Source: Odobenus rosmarus divergens (Eukaryota > Chordata > Mammalia > Carnivora > Odobenidae). From it: a stretch of DNA of 64,000 bases. This document shows positions 12,495-23,639 of the stretch, piece by piece (within the stretch, counting starts at the first letter, position 1; each line of letters opens with the position of its first letter). Location: contig NW_004450398.1 of the NCBI RefSeq assembly GCF_000321225.1, positions 313,396-377,395 of the forward strand, written 5' to 3'. Under the pieces are notes generated by a model, which worked only from the letters and a program-made list of their open reading frames with translations, searched no databases and was not told where the DNA came from. The position numbers and the translations under genes are program-made.

Positions 12495-12704
12495 ATCGTG
12501 TCCTTTTCTCATGTTTTCTTTTTTTTTTTTTAAGATTTTATTTTTTTGACAGCGAGAGAGGGAACACAAGCAGAGGGAGCGGGAGAGGGAGAAGCAGGCT
12601 TCCCGCCGAGCAGGGAGCCCAATGCGGGGCTCGATCCCAAGACCCTGGGATCATGACCTGAGCTGAAGGCGATGCTTAACCAACTGAGCCACCCAGGCGC
12701 CCCA
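12495..12704 (-). mobile_element. SINEC with an apparent 3' transduction
   Basis: Head at the right (GAGCCACCCAGGCGCCCC), poly(T) on the plus strand at about 12521-12532. Duplications GACTTAAATTTTTTT at 12479-12493 and 12705-12719. Between the SINE A-tail and the left duplication are about 25 extra bases (12495-12520) that are not SINE. Confidence 0.9.
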
Positions 12705-13269
12705 GACTTAAATTTTTTTAAAGATAGATTCGTTCCCGTCCCCATTTACCTCATGAAGTAACTGTGGGACAAGAAAGGAAGAGGGCTGTAAAAACTACAA
12801 AAGACTGTTGCGAATGTAAGATCACATCATCAGCGGCAGTCTTGCCAGCCCAGGCCCAGGGGTACATCTGTTGCTGACCTGATGACACAGCATGGCTCAG
12901 CAGGCTAACAGGGGCTGTCTCCTAAGAAGACATAGTGTGCCCAGCACATACTCACCCTGAACCAAGGCCTACACTCCTGGCCTGCCAAATAAAGATTTGG
13001 GCTTCAGAGGGACATTTCCACAAGCCAGGGATCAAAAGACATTTTACTTCTAAGACTTCATGTGAGGGAAACGATCACAGGTACACACAATGTTGAAGTA
13101 CAAAGACGTCCGTTATCATCTCGTTCCTAATGGCGGAAAATGGACAGCAGGCTAGGTGTCTGATGATAGGGAACTGGAGACGTGTGCAATGGCCTCCAAT
13201 ACAACCACTTAAAATAATGTCAGAGGAGGAAGTCTTGTTTTTGCAAAAAGAACCTCTTTTTTTGGTCAG

Positions 13270-13626
13270 TGTTATGGCCTGAATGTTTGTGTCCCCCAGT
13301 CCATATGTGGAAGCCCTAACGCCCCCATGGGATGGTACTAGGAGGTGGGCCTTTTGGGAGGTGACTGGTGGGACCCCACGATGGGATTAATGCTCTTATA
13401 AGAAGAGGAAGAGACACCTGAGTGTGCTCTCTCTTTCTGTCGCTGCCACATGAGGACATAGCAAGAAAGAGAGGGTCTGCAAACCAGGAAGCGGCTCTCC
13501 CAGGGACCAAATCAGTCGGCACCTTAATCGAGGGCTCCCCAGGCTCCAGAACTGTGAGAAATAAATGTCTGTTGTTTAAGCACCCAACCTGTGGTTTTGT
13601 TATAGCATCCCCAGCAGACGAAGGCC
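13270..13626 (+). mobile_element. MLT1-type MaLR solo LTR, near complete
   Basis: Starts TGTTATGGCCTGAATGTTTG, has the TCTTATAAGAAGAGGAAGAG block, an AATAAATGTCTGTTGTTTAA polyadenylation region, and ends GTTATAGCATCCCCAGCAGA. An ancient nonautonomous ERVL-MaLR LTR. Confidence 0.93.
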
Positions 13627-14258
13627 ATCTGTCTTATAAATTTCATTTCCAACGCCTGGGCTTGTAGAAACAGTTCAGAAGCCACCAACACAAGTCTGAA
13701 AACCATCACTGGAGAAGAATGTCAAGGTGCCTCTGTCAAATGTGACAGGGAAATGACCAATTACAGAATAGCATTTATGGTATGATTCCATTTTGTAGTA
13801 AAAAGGAAAGAGAGAGAGAGAACTGGATGAACATGTTCCAAGATATTAGCAGTGTTTATCTCTAGATGGTAAGATTAAAGGTTACATCTGATTTCTTCTT
13901 TTTGCTTATCCAAACAGTCTAAATGTTTGGTGATGAATATATATTACTTTAGAAGTAAGAAGTGATATGCAAAGACACCTTTTTTTGGTCCATAATAAAT
14001 AAATCATGCCATCATGAGGAAAAGCGAACCCGGGGTCATTGGGATGTGAGTTTGTCTCTGGGAATGCAATCCTTCCTCCCTGTCCCCAGCACCCCTGTGA
14101 GAACAGACATTCAAAGACACACATCCACACAAAGCCTGGAGGGGCTGGTTATCCTCAGAGGTGTGATGAACACCAGCCTGAAGAGAAGGTTGCTAATGGA
14201 AAAAGTCACCTGGCAAAGAAACCACGAAGCGATGGCCATTAAGTGAATCAAGAAGGAG

Positions 14259-14452
14259 GGCGCCTGGGAGGCTCAGTTGGTTGAGCGACTGCCTTGAGCT
14301 CAGGTCATGATCCTGGAGTCCTGGGATCGAGTCCCGCATCGGGCTCCCTGCTCGGCGGGAAGTCTGCTTCTCCCTCTGACCCTCCCCCCTCTCATGCTCT
14401 CTCTCTCTGTCTCATTCTCTTTCAAATAAATAAATAAAATCTTTAAAAAAAA
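14259..14452 (+). mobile_element. SINEC
   Basis: Full-length with perfect 18-bp duplications AAGTGAATCAAGAAGGAG at 14241-14258 and 14453-14470, so relatively young. Confidence 0.97.
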
Positions 14453-14587
14453 AAGTGAATCAAGAAGGAGAAAAAGCACTCGAGTCTGAGGATTGATGGC
14501 AACACAACAAATCCTAACATGGTCATTGGCTAGATATGTGGGCTGTCCCACGGGAGGCAAAAGTAGTCAAAGATGCAGAAGATTGAG

Positions 14588-14809
14588 GGGCGCCTGGGTG
14601 GCTCAGTCATTAAGCGTCTGCCTTCGGCTCAGGTCATGATCCCAGGGTCCTGGGATCGAGCCCCACATCGGGCTCTCTGCTTGGCGGGAAGCCTGCTTTT
14701 CCCTTTCCCACTCCCCCGACTGTGTTTCCTCTCTCGCTGTGTCTCTCTCTGTCAAATAAATAAATAAAAGCTTTAAAAAAATTTAAAAAATGAAAATAAA
14801 TTAAAAAAA
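14588..14809 (+). mobile_element. SINEC
   Basis: Full-length, with duplications AAAGATGCAGAAGATTGAG (14569-14587) and AAAGATGCCAAAGATTGAG (14810-14828), two differences. Long A-rich tail. Confidence 0.96.
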
Positions 14810-15114
14810 AAAGATGCCAAAGATTGAGAATGCAGGTTATGAAGCGCCTGGGGAGAGACTACTAGGAACTACTAGAAACACTAGCCAGAAGAAAAACACA
14901 GCAACCCACATCTGGCTTCAGTTTTCTGTGTTAAAAGGAGGTACACAGGCTCAAGCTATTGTGAGCAAAGAACACAGTGTGTGCAGAGCTGTCTGCCATG
15001 CACCGGGTGCATAGTAGATGCTCAATAAGTGCATTCATTCATCCCCTGTCCCCTGGGTGTTGCAATGGGACATGTGCACGTGACAAGATGAGCAAAGAAA
15101 CACAGTGCTTTCTA

Positions 15115-15290
15115 TTGTGGCTTCTGGAATGACAATCCCGGGGTTGTCATCCCTGTTTCACCAATTACCAGCTGTGTAATTTGAGATGCCACGTTCAACC
15201 CCTACAACGCTCAGTTTCTTCATCTGTAAAATAGAAAGGACAGCAGTATCTATTTCACAGTGGATTTTGGGTTTATTTTTTTTTTTACAT
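15115..15290 (+). mobile_element. MIR SINE
   Basis: AATTACCAGCTGTGTAATTT and CTCAGTTTCTTCATCTGTAA. A second MIR-like end segment follows at about 15770-15890, so one MIR may be split by unrelated sequence. Confidence 0.75.
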
Positions 15291-15769
15291 TAGTATTTAC
15301 ATGTATTTAACGTATGCAGTTTACACACTCACTATTGAACAAAATTGGAATGCAAACAAATATACAAATGCCATAGTAAGCATTATCAAATAAAATAACT
15401 AGCGCTAGTGTTATAAGCATATTAATGGACCTGGTGAGAAAAAGTGGTGGATGAAGACTGCAGCCCATGGCATTTTTCATCAAAAGAAAACGCTCAGTAG
15501 CACCATAATGGTAATACTTAACAGAAACACGTAAGATGGAACATTTCAACTGCTATCTTTGAGGTTAACCTGTTTTATTTCAGTGAATTATACAGGAAAG
15601 TAATAGTACAGGCAGTATTTTGGCCAACTTCTGTTTATGTCAGCTGAACACCTTCCACAAACAAAAGCAAAAGAAAATAAAGCCAGCCATACGTGGACCC
15701 CTCCTTAGTACTCGGTACAAACTCTGCACCGTGCTTTGATTTCATGATTGGAGAAGATACGCATGTGTT

Positions 15770-15890
15770 AAAACTGCGGCTATTTCATAGTGTTTTAAGG
15801 ATTAAATATGATAAAATATGTAGGGTCTTCGGCATAGAATCTACTCAGCCCCCAGTACGTACCCAGTAAGAATTAGTTGCTCTTGTTATT
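15770..15890 (+). mobile_element. MIR SINE 3' segment
   Basis: TTTTAAGGATTAAATATGAT and CCCAGTACGTACCCAGTAAG resemble the MIR 3' half. Confidence 0.55.
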
Positions 15891-16034
15891 TGTTTAAATA
15901 CATAAGAGTTAAGGAGAAAATTCTATCTGTAAGGTGGATGGGAAAGTGTCAAGAACAGAGGGGATAACATGTGCCGCATCAAACCACCATGCACACATAC
16001 ACGGTACCCATGGGATCTTCAAACAACACAATTT

Positions 16035-16530
16035 CAACAATGTCACCCCTTACTTAGAATCATTCCATGATTCCCCATTTCCCTGAGGATAAAACCTCAG
16101 TTCCTCAAGCAATCTGAACTCTGCCCATATTTCCTGTCTCATGAGCTGTTACCTCCCCATGTGCACTCTCTGTCCATCTTCCATTACTTCCCTGAACTTG
16201 CCATGACTCCATGTCCTTACACAGCCGGTTCCCGCTGCCTGCCAGCCTTCCTGACCCCTCCTTTCCCACACTGTCTTCCTGCAAACTCAGCCTTCAAGTC
16301 TCAATTCATCTTGTCATTTCCTCTGAACGGTCTCCATGTTCCTTCTTCCACCATCCCAGGCTGAGAAAAGATCATATGTCAAGCCTGAACCCCAAGGCTG
16401 CCTCTAAGCCAAGGTAATGAGAGAGGAACACGTCTTACTTATGTCTTCGTGGCCTATATTAGGTCCTCTCTGAGTGAGAGATTGGAATAAATCAATGAAT
16501 CAAAAATATTCAATAAATCAATGTCCTAAT
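16035..16530 (+). mobile_element. L2 LINE 3' region
   Basis: CATTCCATGATTCCCCATTT, then CCCATGTGCACTCTCTGTCC and a 3' part ending in TATTCAATAAATCAATGTCC, in L2 order. Confidence 0.7.
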
Positions 16531-16549
16531 GCCTCCTGAGAGTGAAAAG

Positions 16550-16760
16550 GACTTGGAGTCAGGGGCTTGGAGTCATCCCACCACTGATGAACTTGGCATC
16601 CTCGGGCCAATGACTTCATCCTTCTACACTTCAGTTCTACCAGCTGGGGCTCATCCTAGATCTACCTCACAGCATTGTCATGGAGATTGATCAATGCCTG
16701 TTAAGCACTCCAAACAGTGCCTAGCACAGAGTTAGGCACTATATAAACACTGGCTATGCT
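16550..16760 (+). mobile_element. MIR SINE
   Basis: CACAGCATTGTCATGGAGAT and CAAACAGTGCCTAGCACAGA are the MIR 3' half; the 5' half is diverged. Confidence 0.75.
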
Positions 16761-16877
16761 TATTCTATTTTTTAGTCCTCCTTACCTTCTCAAGAAGACC
16801 TCTCCTGCCCACCCCATCTCAATTCCCGAGCCCTGATCACTTCCTGGAGTTGTATTGTTTGCTTATTTATTTACATA

Positions 16878-17069
16878 TTTTTTTTTAAAGATTTATTTAT
16901 TTGAGAGAGCGAGAATGAGAGACAGAGTACATGAGAGGGGAGAGGGTCAGAGGGAGAAGCAGGCTCCTCGCCGAGCAGGGAGCCCGATGCGGGACTCGAT
17001 CCCGGGACTCCAGGATCATGACCTGAGCCGAAGGCAGTCGCTTAACCAACTGAGCCACCCAGGCGCCCC
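16878..17069 (-). mobile_element. SINEC
   Basis: Full-length in reverse. Duplications TATTTACATA at 16868-16877 and 17070-17079. Confidence 0.96.
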
Positions 17070-17104
17070 TATTTACATAATTATTATTCGTCTGCCCCAC
17101 TAGC

Positions 17105-17185
17105 ATACGAAGCCTGACTTCATAAATGGTGCCTAAAACACAGGCTTGGCACATAATAGGTGTTCAATAAACATTTGTGAAAGGA
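17105..17185 (+). mobile_element. L2 3' end fragment
   Basis: AACACAGGCTTGGCACATAA, then TAGGTGTTCAATAAACATTT. Confidence 0.6.
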
Positions 17186-17292
17186 AGAGAGAACCAGAAG
17201 GAAGAAGTCAATCTGCCTTGAAAGAACAGGTGCTTGACTGGAAGAGACAGGAGACTGGGGAGGGCATTCTAACCTATAAATGAGTAAAAACA

Positions 17293-17511
17293 GGGGCACC
17301 TGGGTGGCTCAGTCGTTAAGCGTCTGCCTTCGGCTCAGGTCATGATCCCAGGGTCCTGGGATCGAGCCCCACATCGGGCTCCCTGCTCCGCGGGAAGCCT
17401 GCTTCTCCCTCTCCCACTCCCCCTGCTTGTGTTCCCTCTCTCGCTGTCTCTCTCTCTGTCAAATAAATAAATAAAATCTTTTAAAAAAATAAAACAAAAC
17501 AAAAAATTAAA
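17293..17511 (+). mobile_element. SINEC
   Basis: Full-length. Duplications ATAAATGAGTAAAAACA-like at 17276-17292 and ATAAATGGGTAAAAACA at 17511-17527 (one difference). Confidence 0.96.
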
Positions 17512-18128
17512 TAAATGGGTAAAAACATCAAGAAGAACCTGCCGAAGGGATCTCTGGAAGATTCTTGGCATTTTCGAGAAAGGGCAGGGCCGCAGGGCTG
17601 CCAGGAGAGATGCTCAGAGCCAGCAAAGGCATTCAGGTTCACCCTAAACAGGTCACAGAAAGTTTTCTGGAGGCCAAAGATCATTTTAATTGGGTAAGTC
17701 TACCTTGGGAAAGCAGGAGCTGCAGAGCTGCCATTTCCCCACAATTCTGTATTAATTATTTCCTGGCCTAAGGCGTTCTATGTTAATTGTTCTCAATTGA
17801 AAAACCCCATGTTTATGTTTGTGTTGGCAAAAGCTGGGGCGAGGGGGGCGGTAGGGAACCACCGAACTCCCCCAAGATGCCACTTCCTCCACCTTCCAGG
17901 GTAGACCAGTTGCACAGACCCTCAGAATACCCAGTGGTATCTTTAGATGCTGTGTGGGTGAGCATGTGTTCCTCCCCTCTGATTCTTAGAGAAATAAATG
18001 TTTAGACTGACTCTCCTCCCTTCTATTTCTCCATTTTTAGCCTCACAATCCAAGTTCCCCAAAGTAAAGTTTCCCTCTCAAGTTTGCTCCTTTAGAGACA
18101 GTAGTAGAGGTCAGTAGTAAAGGCAGGA

Positions 18129-18209
18129 GGGAAATCATTTGGGCAGAAAATTCTTCCCTAACCAGGAGAGAAATGGGAGAACACACTCTTAGTGTCCCAC
18201 CCAGATCCT
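18129..18209 (+). repeat. 81-bp duplication, copy A
   Basis: Matches 19199-19279 with about two differences over 81 bp (begins GGGAAATCATTTGGGCAG, ends CCACCCAGATCCT). The flanks do not match, so it is not part of a longer recognisable tandem. Confidence 0.85.
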
Positions 18210-18278
18210 CTTTAACAGACTGGTACACCCCACACACATACCATCACGGCTGACTTTTTTTTTTTTTTCCTCTAAAGC

Positions 18279-18515
18279 AGGAATCAGAAAACTACAGCCC
18301 AATGTGCCAAGTCCAGCCCACCACCTGTTTTTATCAATAAAGTTTTATTGGAACACAGCCATGCCCATTCAGCATTTCTCTTGTGTCTATAGCCATCACC
18401 CCGCCCCCACGACTGCAGAGTTGGAGGAGTTGCAGCACAGATTGTGTGGCCCACAAAGTCTGAAATATTTACTCTCTGGCCTTTTACAGAAAAACTTTGC
18501 CAACCCCTACTCCAG
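18279..18515. mobile_element. hAT-Charlie-type element
   Basis: GGAATCAGAAAACTACAGCC start, AAAGTTTTATTGGAACACAG inside, CTTTGCCAACCCCTACTC end. The same family as 5397-5626. Confidence 0.85.
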
Positions 18516-18516
18516 A

Positions 18517-18845
18517 ACAATGTTATCCAATAGAAATATAATGAGAGCCACAAATGCAAGCCATGTATGTAATTTCAATTTTTTCTAACACATTAAAAAA
18601 AAGGAAATCAGTGAAATTAACCTGCATAATATATTTTATTTAACTCACTATATTCAAGGTGTTATCATTTCAACATGTAACTGACTTTAAAATTATTTAT
18701 GATGTAGACATCTGTTTTTTCATGCTAAGCCTTCAAAGTCTGGTATTTTATACTTACAACACATCACAGTTAAGACCAGCCACGTTCCAAGTGCTTAACA
18801 GGCCATGTGGCTAGGGGCTACCATACTGGAAAGGACTGTTCTAGA
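18517..18845. mobile_element. hAT-Charlie-type element (MER3-group text), directly abutting the previous one
   Basis: GTTATCCAATAGAAATATAA start, ATCATTTCAACATGTAACTG inside, GGCTACCATACTGGAAAGGA end. A near-complete relative of 2709-2926. Confidence 0.85.
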
Positions 18846-18899
18846 AAGTCTCCTTTGGGTGACTAGGAAATGCCTCACCCAGAGGTTCTACACCTGTGA

Positions 18900-19640
18900 A
18901 ATACCAGAAAATCCATATATTGGTCTCTGTCCCCACTCCTGACACAGAGCTCCTGAAATCCTTGTAAATTCCTAAACGATGTGAGCCCTAGGAGCATCTT
19001 TTGTTCTAATATTTGGTCATTGACCTTGGGTCCTGACACAGAGTTCCTAAATCCCCAGAAATGTGATAGGAGTGTCTTCTGTTCTAATGAGCCAATGCTT
19101 GATGGGCTTCTGGATGGGGGCTAGTCACCAGGAAGACCAAATCATGATTAGAGGCTTGGAATTCTCAGCCCCATTCTCTATCCTCCAAGAAGGGGAAAGG
19201 GAAATCATTTGGGCAGAGAATTCTTCCCTAACCAGGAGAGAAATGGGAGAACACACTCTTGGTGTCCCACCCAGATCCTGAGTGAAACTCAGTTTCAGAA
19301 ACTGAGTCAAGTATCGATCATGCCTATCTAATCATGCCACCATAAAAACCCCAAAAGCATAAAGTGCAGAGAGCTTCACCATGTTGCTGAACACGTGAAG
19401 GTGCTGGAAGCTCCACCCTCCTTCCCACATACTCTTCCCTATGGATTTCTTCCATCTGAATGTTCAACTGTATCCTCTATCATACCCTTTTATAGTAAAC
19501 CGGTAAATAGAAGTGTTTCTCTGAGGTCTATAAGCCATTCCAGCAAACTATGAGATTCAGGGAGGGTGGCAAGGGAAGTTTGATTTATAATTGGTTCATC
19601 AGAAATACAGGTGACAAGCTAGGATTTGGGATCGTCATCT
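18900..19640 (+). mobile_element. LTR-like element, probably ERVL class, subfamily not identified
   Basis: A segment resembling an endogenous retroviral LTR: two imperfect ~93-bp modules each starting CCTGACACAGAG (about 18938 and 19032), a 3' part with TAGTAAACCGGTAAATAGAA and CTCTGAGGTCTATAAGCCAT. No internal coding genes are visible. Edges approximate. It contains copy B of the 81-bp duplication. Confidence 0.5.
19199..19279 (+). repeat. 81-bp duplication, copy B
   Basis: The partner of 18129-18209, lying inside the LTR-like segment, 1,070 bp away. Confidence 0.85.
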
Positions 19641-19754
19641 GATGATCCTGATGATGGGAATATCATCTGAGAACACCTCCACCAAAAATGACGTGTACAA
19701 GCATCCTCATTTCAGGCTCTTCCACTAGCCAACTTGTTCTAACACAGGGAGAGA

Positions 19755-19870
19755 AGAGCACAAATATTTATTGAGTACCTATCACATGTCAGACACTTAA
19801 TAACTGTTATCTTATCTCACCATAAAGCTCTGAGGTAGGAAATAATGGCCATGTTTTAAAGCTAAGGGAA
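19755..19870 (-). mobile_element. MIR SINE fragment
   Basis: ATATTTATTGAGTACCTATC, then CTTATCTCACCATAAAGCTC and CTGAGGTAGGAAATAATGGC. Confidence 0.8.
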
Positions 19871-20224
19871 CTCATGTAGATGAGTACATTCATTCAATAA
19901 TATATTATGGAGTTATTTTAAATTATACTTACAATGGCATGTGATAATATTTAAACACTTATGGCATAATGTTGATTTGGAAAAATAAGATAAAAAGGCA
20001 CTGTGTGAATACAAGCGTTTTTAAAATGTGAACATTTTTTAAGAGCCTGAAAGCAAATACGCCACAATGTTATCCATCTTACTTTGGGCAATTAGAATTA
20101 ATGGCTGTTTATTTTTCTTCTACTTCCTACCATTTTGTACTTTCTAGTATTTCCAAGGTGCCTAAGTGCTCCTTCTCTGATGAGATTTGGCCTCCCTTGA
20201 GGTTAGGGTTACAGTTAAAAGAGC

Positions 20225-20440
20225 TTAGTTTGGTTTGGAAATAGTCAAACTGGGCTTCAAATCCCAGCTCGGCCACTATCAAGATCTATGACTCTGGGCA
20301 AATGAGTTAATGTCTCTAAACCTGTTTCACATCAATAAAAGGGGCGGGGCGCACGATGATATATATTTTATAAGGCTGCTGTGATTGAGAGTTTGTGTTT
20401 AAAGTGTGCAGTGCCTGGCACGTAGTAGGTCTCGCTGGAT
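20225..20440 (+). mobile_element. MIR SINE
   Basis: ATCTATGACTCTGGGCAAAT, then AAGTGTGCAGTGCCTGGCAC and GTAGTAGGTCTCGC. Confidence 0.85.
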
Positions 20441-20444
20441 GGCA

Positions 20445-21580
20445 GACCCGTAAGTGGAGGCTGATTGACCCCAAAACTCCCATGCTTCCCTAGATCCCCA
20501 TCACGATCTTCCAAATCCCCTCAATTCAGTTTGCCCCGAGCTCTGCGGCAGAAGCCACGATTGGCAATTCTGAGTCAAGGAACAGTCCCCACTCAGGGGG
20601 GTCACTGTCACTCCCATCTCTGCATATTTATGCCCCTTGTGTCCCATTTCTCAGGGGAACCAGGCTTCCATTTCCCAGCTGTGCACTAATACCTTCAAGG
20701 GGCAGGGAGTTCTTTCCCCTTCTCCTTTATGTGATTAATGAGACTTAAACTGGCCCAGTGATAGATGAGTTATCCTAAAGGCATCGAATATTTAAACCTG
20801 AATTCTCCTTTGACAAAAATAGTCCGTGGGTTTCAAGAGCTGCCGTCCTGATGTCCCTGTTAGCTAGCACGTGATGTCTGCCGGTGCTGAATGAATTCCT
20901 GCTAAGCGTTCACCAATATCAAGGACTGAGACACCCCTTTCTCCTTTTGCTGTTCCTATGAAGGCAAAGGGTGTGCTTTACATCTTTATCTTAAGTGACC
21001 AGACTTGTTTATAGCTGCTCGGAATAATTACGTCTGAATGCATTTGCGTTTAGCACACCCCAGACCATGCACTCCTCTGATTAAGGGTTTCTAAATGGAA
21101 TTCTTCCCTGGAAATGAGCCTTAAGTGGATTTCTTCACTTAAACAAGCTCCTGTCCCAGATATCCATGTGGTCTTTGGAGAGAAGTTTCTGTACCATCTC
21201 AGGCTCCCTGGTGCAGTCCTCCACATTTTTCTGGGTGTATTTTCTCCCCCTGTGCCTACATTAACCTGCTAGTCCTTGCAGGTCTTCCTGATTCCTCATC
21301 CATCCCCCAAGTCCCAGGGAAAAGGGACCTCCACCTTGGGGCCACCCCAGATGATGCTGAACACCTCGATCTTCCCTGGACCCCCTAAGACCAGTCCCTG
21401 GGAATAGTAAATGTTTTCGCCGTCGGAGCACAGACAGCCTGAGATAATACGGGATGATGAGCATGGCTATATTCTAAAAGTTTATTTACAAAAACAGCAG
21501 AAAGCTGGATTTGGCCTGTAGTTTGTACCTCAAGGCAGCACCAGAGGTCCCTGTGGGATCAGACTGAAGTTAGACCCCCA
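20445..21580. other. No gene; no repeat recognised
   Basis: I recognise no interspersed repeat here. The AT-rich block 20740-21140 has the look of non-repetitive, possibly conserved noncoding sequence, but that cannot be judged without comparison. Confidence 0.4.
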
Positions 21581-21597
21581 TCAAGACCACAGGCTTG

Positions 21598-21797
21598 GGG
21601 CGCCTGGGTGGCTCAGTCGGTTAAGCGGCTGCCTTCGGCTCAGGTCATGATCCTGAGGTCCTCGGATCGAGCCCCGCATCGGGCTCCCTGCTCGGCAGAG
21701 AGCCTGCTTCTCCCTCTCCCTCTGCCTGCCATTCTGCCTACTTGTGCTCTCTTTCTCTCTGTCAAATAAATAAATAAAATCTTTAAAAAAAAAAAAA
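21598..21797 (+). mobile_element. SINEC
   Basis: Full-length, with perfect duplications AAGACCACAGGCTTG at 21583-21597 and 21798-21812. Confidence 0.97.
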
Positions 21798-22094
21798 AAG
21801 ACCACAGGCTTGCTTTTAGCTTTTTTCTCTGCCCTATGCTGCTTTCTCATTTCCCTTCTCCTAAGTAGATGAAACACTCCCAAACCTCTGCACAGACCCT
21901 CAGACTTGGGCTTGGGCTTTACTTCGAGGAAACCAACCTAAGATAAGACATTAAAACCCAAGCTAGCTCCCAGGGGCTATCAGTTTTTGTTTTGTTTTGT
22001 TTTTCCCTTGACTGTCTTATGTTTCCAAGTTATATCATTCCAAGAAGACCCTGAGAGCCTTGGGAGGGCAGGGAATGCCAAAGAGGATATATCT

Positions 22095-22240
22095 TCAGCA
22101 CAGTGGTAGAGGACAAACAACACGGGCTTTTTACTCTCACGGACCGGGGTGAAAATCCTGGCTCTATCACTGACCTGGTTTGTGACTGAAGATAGTAAGA
22201 ACAAGAAAGACAATAAAAATAGTAAGAACAGCGGTAAGAG
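22095..22240 (+). mobile_element. MIR SINE, diverged
   Basis: GGGGTGAAAATCCTGGCTCT, then CACTGACCTGGTTTGTGAC. Confidence 0.65.
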
Positions 22241-22244
22241 CAGG

Positions 22245-22400
22245 AGCACGTCTTGAGCAGTAGATTAAGTAGCAGGCACTATTCGGAGAACTTGGTGTTA
22301 GTTGCCTCGGCACCCACACAGCGCACTATCAGGAAGGTTCTGTGGTTAGCCCCTTTATAAATGAGGACAGCTAGGCTCAGAGTGTGCCCACGTCACCCAT
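22245..22400 (-). mobile_element. MIR SINE
   Basis: GTAGCAGGCACTATTCGGAG, then CCTTTATAAATGAGGACAGC; read in reverse. Confidence 0.65.
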
Positions 22401-22842
22401 TTTACAGATGAGAGCAAGAGTGGCTACCTTGAGGAGTTGCTGTAATTATTAACACAAAGGTCCAAGGGCCTGGCAACCAGCAGATACTCCAAAAATATTT
22501 TTGCTTTATTATCAGGTCTTGTTATTCATTGGCTGGTATCCATCCACACAGTAGATGATCTTGTTACCTGACTTGATCCTTTTCTGGCACCTTACTGTGC
22601 ACATTTTCACCCCACGCCCCCCCCTCGGCTTTTCGCTTTTAATGGGACAAGGAACTCTAACGTGAGAAAAATCAAGCTTTGTCATGAGCTTCAAGGCAGT
22701 CTGGCCTCCCCACTCAGGCTCCTTCCAGTGGACCAAAGATTCCTCCCCCCAGAAATAATCCAAATATGCAGCAACAGGAAGACCATTGCATCACATCTAT
22801 TCATTAATTGATTCAACAGATAGTTAAGAGTGCCCACGTATT

Positions 22843-23122
22843 TGCCAGCCTCCAAGATGGCCTCCAGTGATTCTCACATCCTGGGATTTACACTATCACC
22901 AGGAGTGCAGTCATCTTGAAAGTGGGTCCTTCTGACCCAATCAAATGATGGCAGCCCTAGCCAGCATCTTGACTGTGATCTCATGACAGATTCTGAGCCA
23001 GAACCACCAAGTCAAGACACTCCCCAGTTCCTGACCCACAGAAACCATGTGGGATAATAAATTATTGTTGTCTTAAGCCACCAAACAGGGTAATTTGTTA
23101 CGCAGCATTAAGTAATATGGTA
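22843..23122 (+). mobile_element. MLT1-type MaLR LTR, old
   Basis: 3' part AATAAATTATTGTTGTCTTA then AAGCCACCAAACAGGGTAAT and TTTGTTACGCAGCATTAAGT is characteristic of old MLT1 LTRs. Confidence 0.75.
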
Positions 23123-23164
23123 CTCAAAGGAATAATCACACAATAGTTTAAAGGAATGTTGGTG

Positions 23165-23358
23165 GGGGCACTGGGTGGCTCAGTTGGTTAAGCATCCAAC
23201 TCTTGATTTCAGCTCAAGTCATGATCCAGGGTCTGAGATTGAGCCCCGTGTGGGGTATGAGGAGTCTGTTTGATATTCTCTTTCTTCCTCTCCCTCTGCC
23301 TCCCCTGCACCTCCCGGCTCTCTCTCTCGAATAAATAAATAAAACCTCAAAAAAAAAA
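23165..23358 (+). mobile_element. SINEC, older subfamily
   Basis: Body GCATCCAACTCTTGATTTCA marks the older type. Duplications AAGGAATGTTGGTG (23151-23164) and AAAGAATGTTTGTG (23359-23372). Confidence 0.93.
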
Positions 23359-23384
23359 AAAGAATGTTTGTGAAAAGTTCTAAT

Positions 23385-23490
23385 TAATTAGCTTGTTCAA
23401 GGCCATATAGCTAGTAAGTGGTGGACTTTGACTAGAACCCAAGACTGTCTGACTGTCAACTCACTTTTTCTAGCCACTACTTCTACTGCC
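23385..23490 (-). mobile_element. MIR SINE fragment
   Basis: GTTCAAGGCCATATAGCTAG, then TAAGTGGTGGACTTTGACTA. Confidence 0.75.
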
Positions 23491-23639
23491 TATAGACAGA
23501 ATAAAAAGGAGATGCACCAAATTGTATGTTTTTGGGGGATTTTCTCCTTGTACTTTACACTTTCTACAAGGAGCAACTACTCCATTAATAACCAGTTATT
23601 GTTTTTATAAGTCAAAATAAAACAAACAAAAAGGGTTCT

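Noticed and set aside
14588..14660. tRNA gene in SINE heads
   Set aside because: The heads derive from a tRNA but are diverged, lack a functional cloverleaf and are joined to the SINE body; the same holds for the other SINEC copies.
18900..19640. Endogenous retrovirus with coding genes
   Set aside because: Only LTR-like text is present; no gag, pol or env frame is seen.
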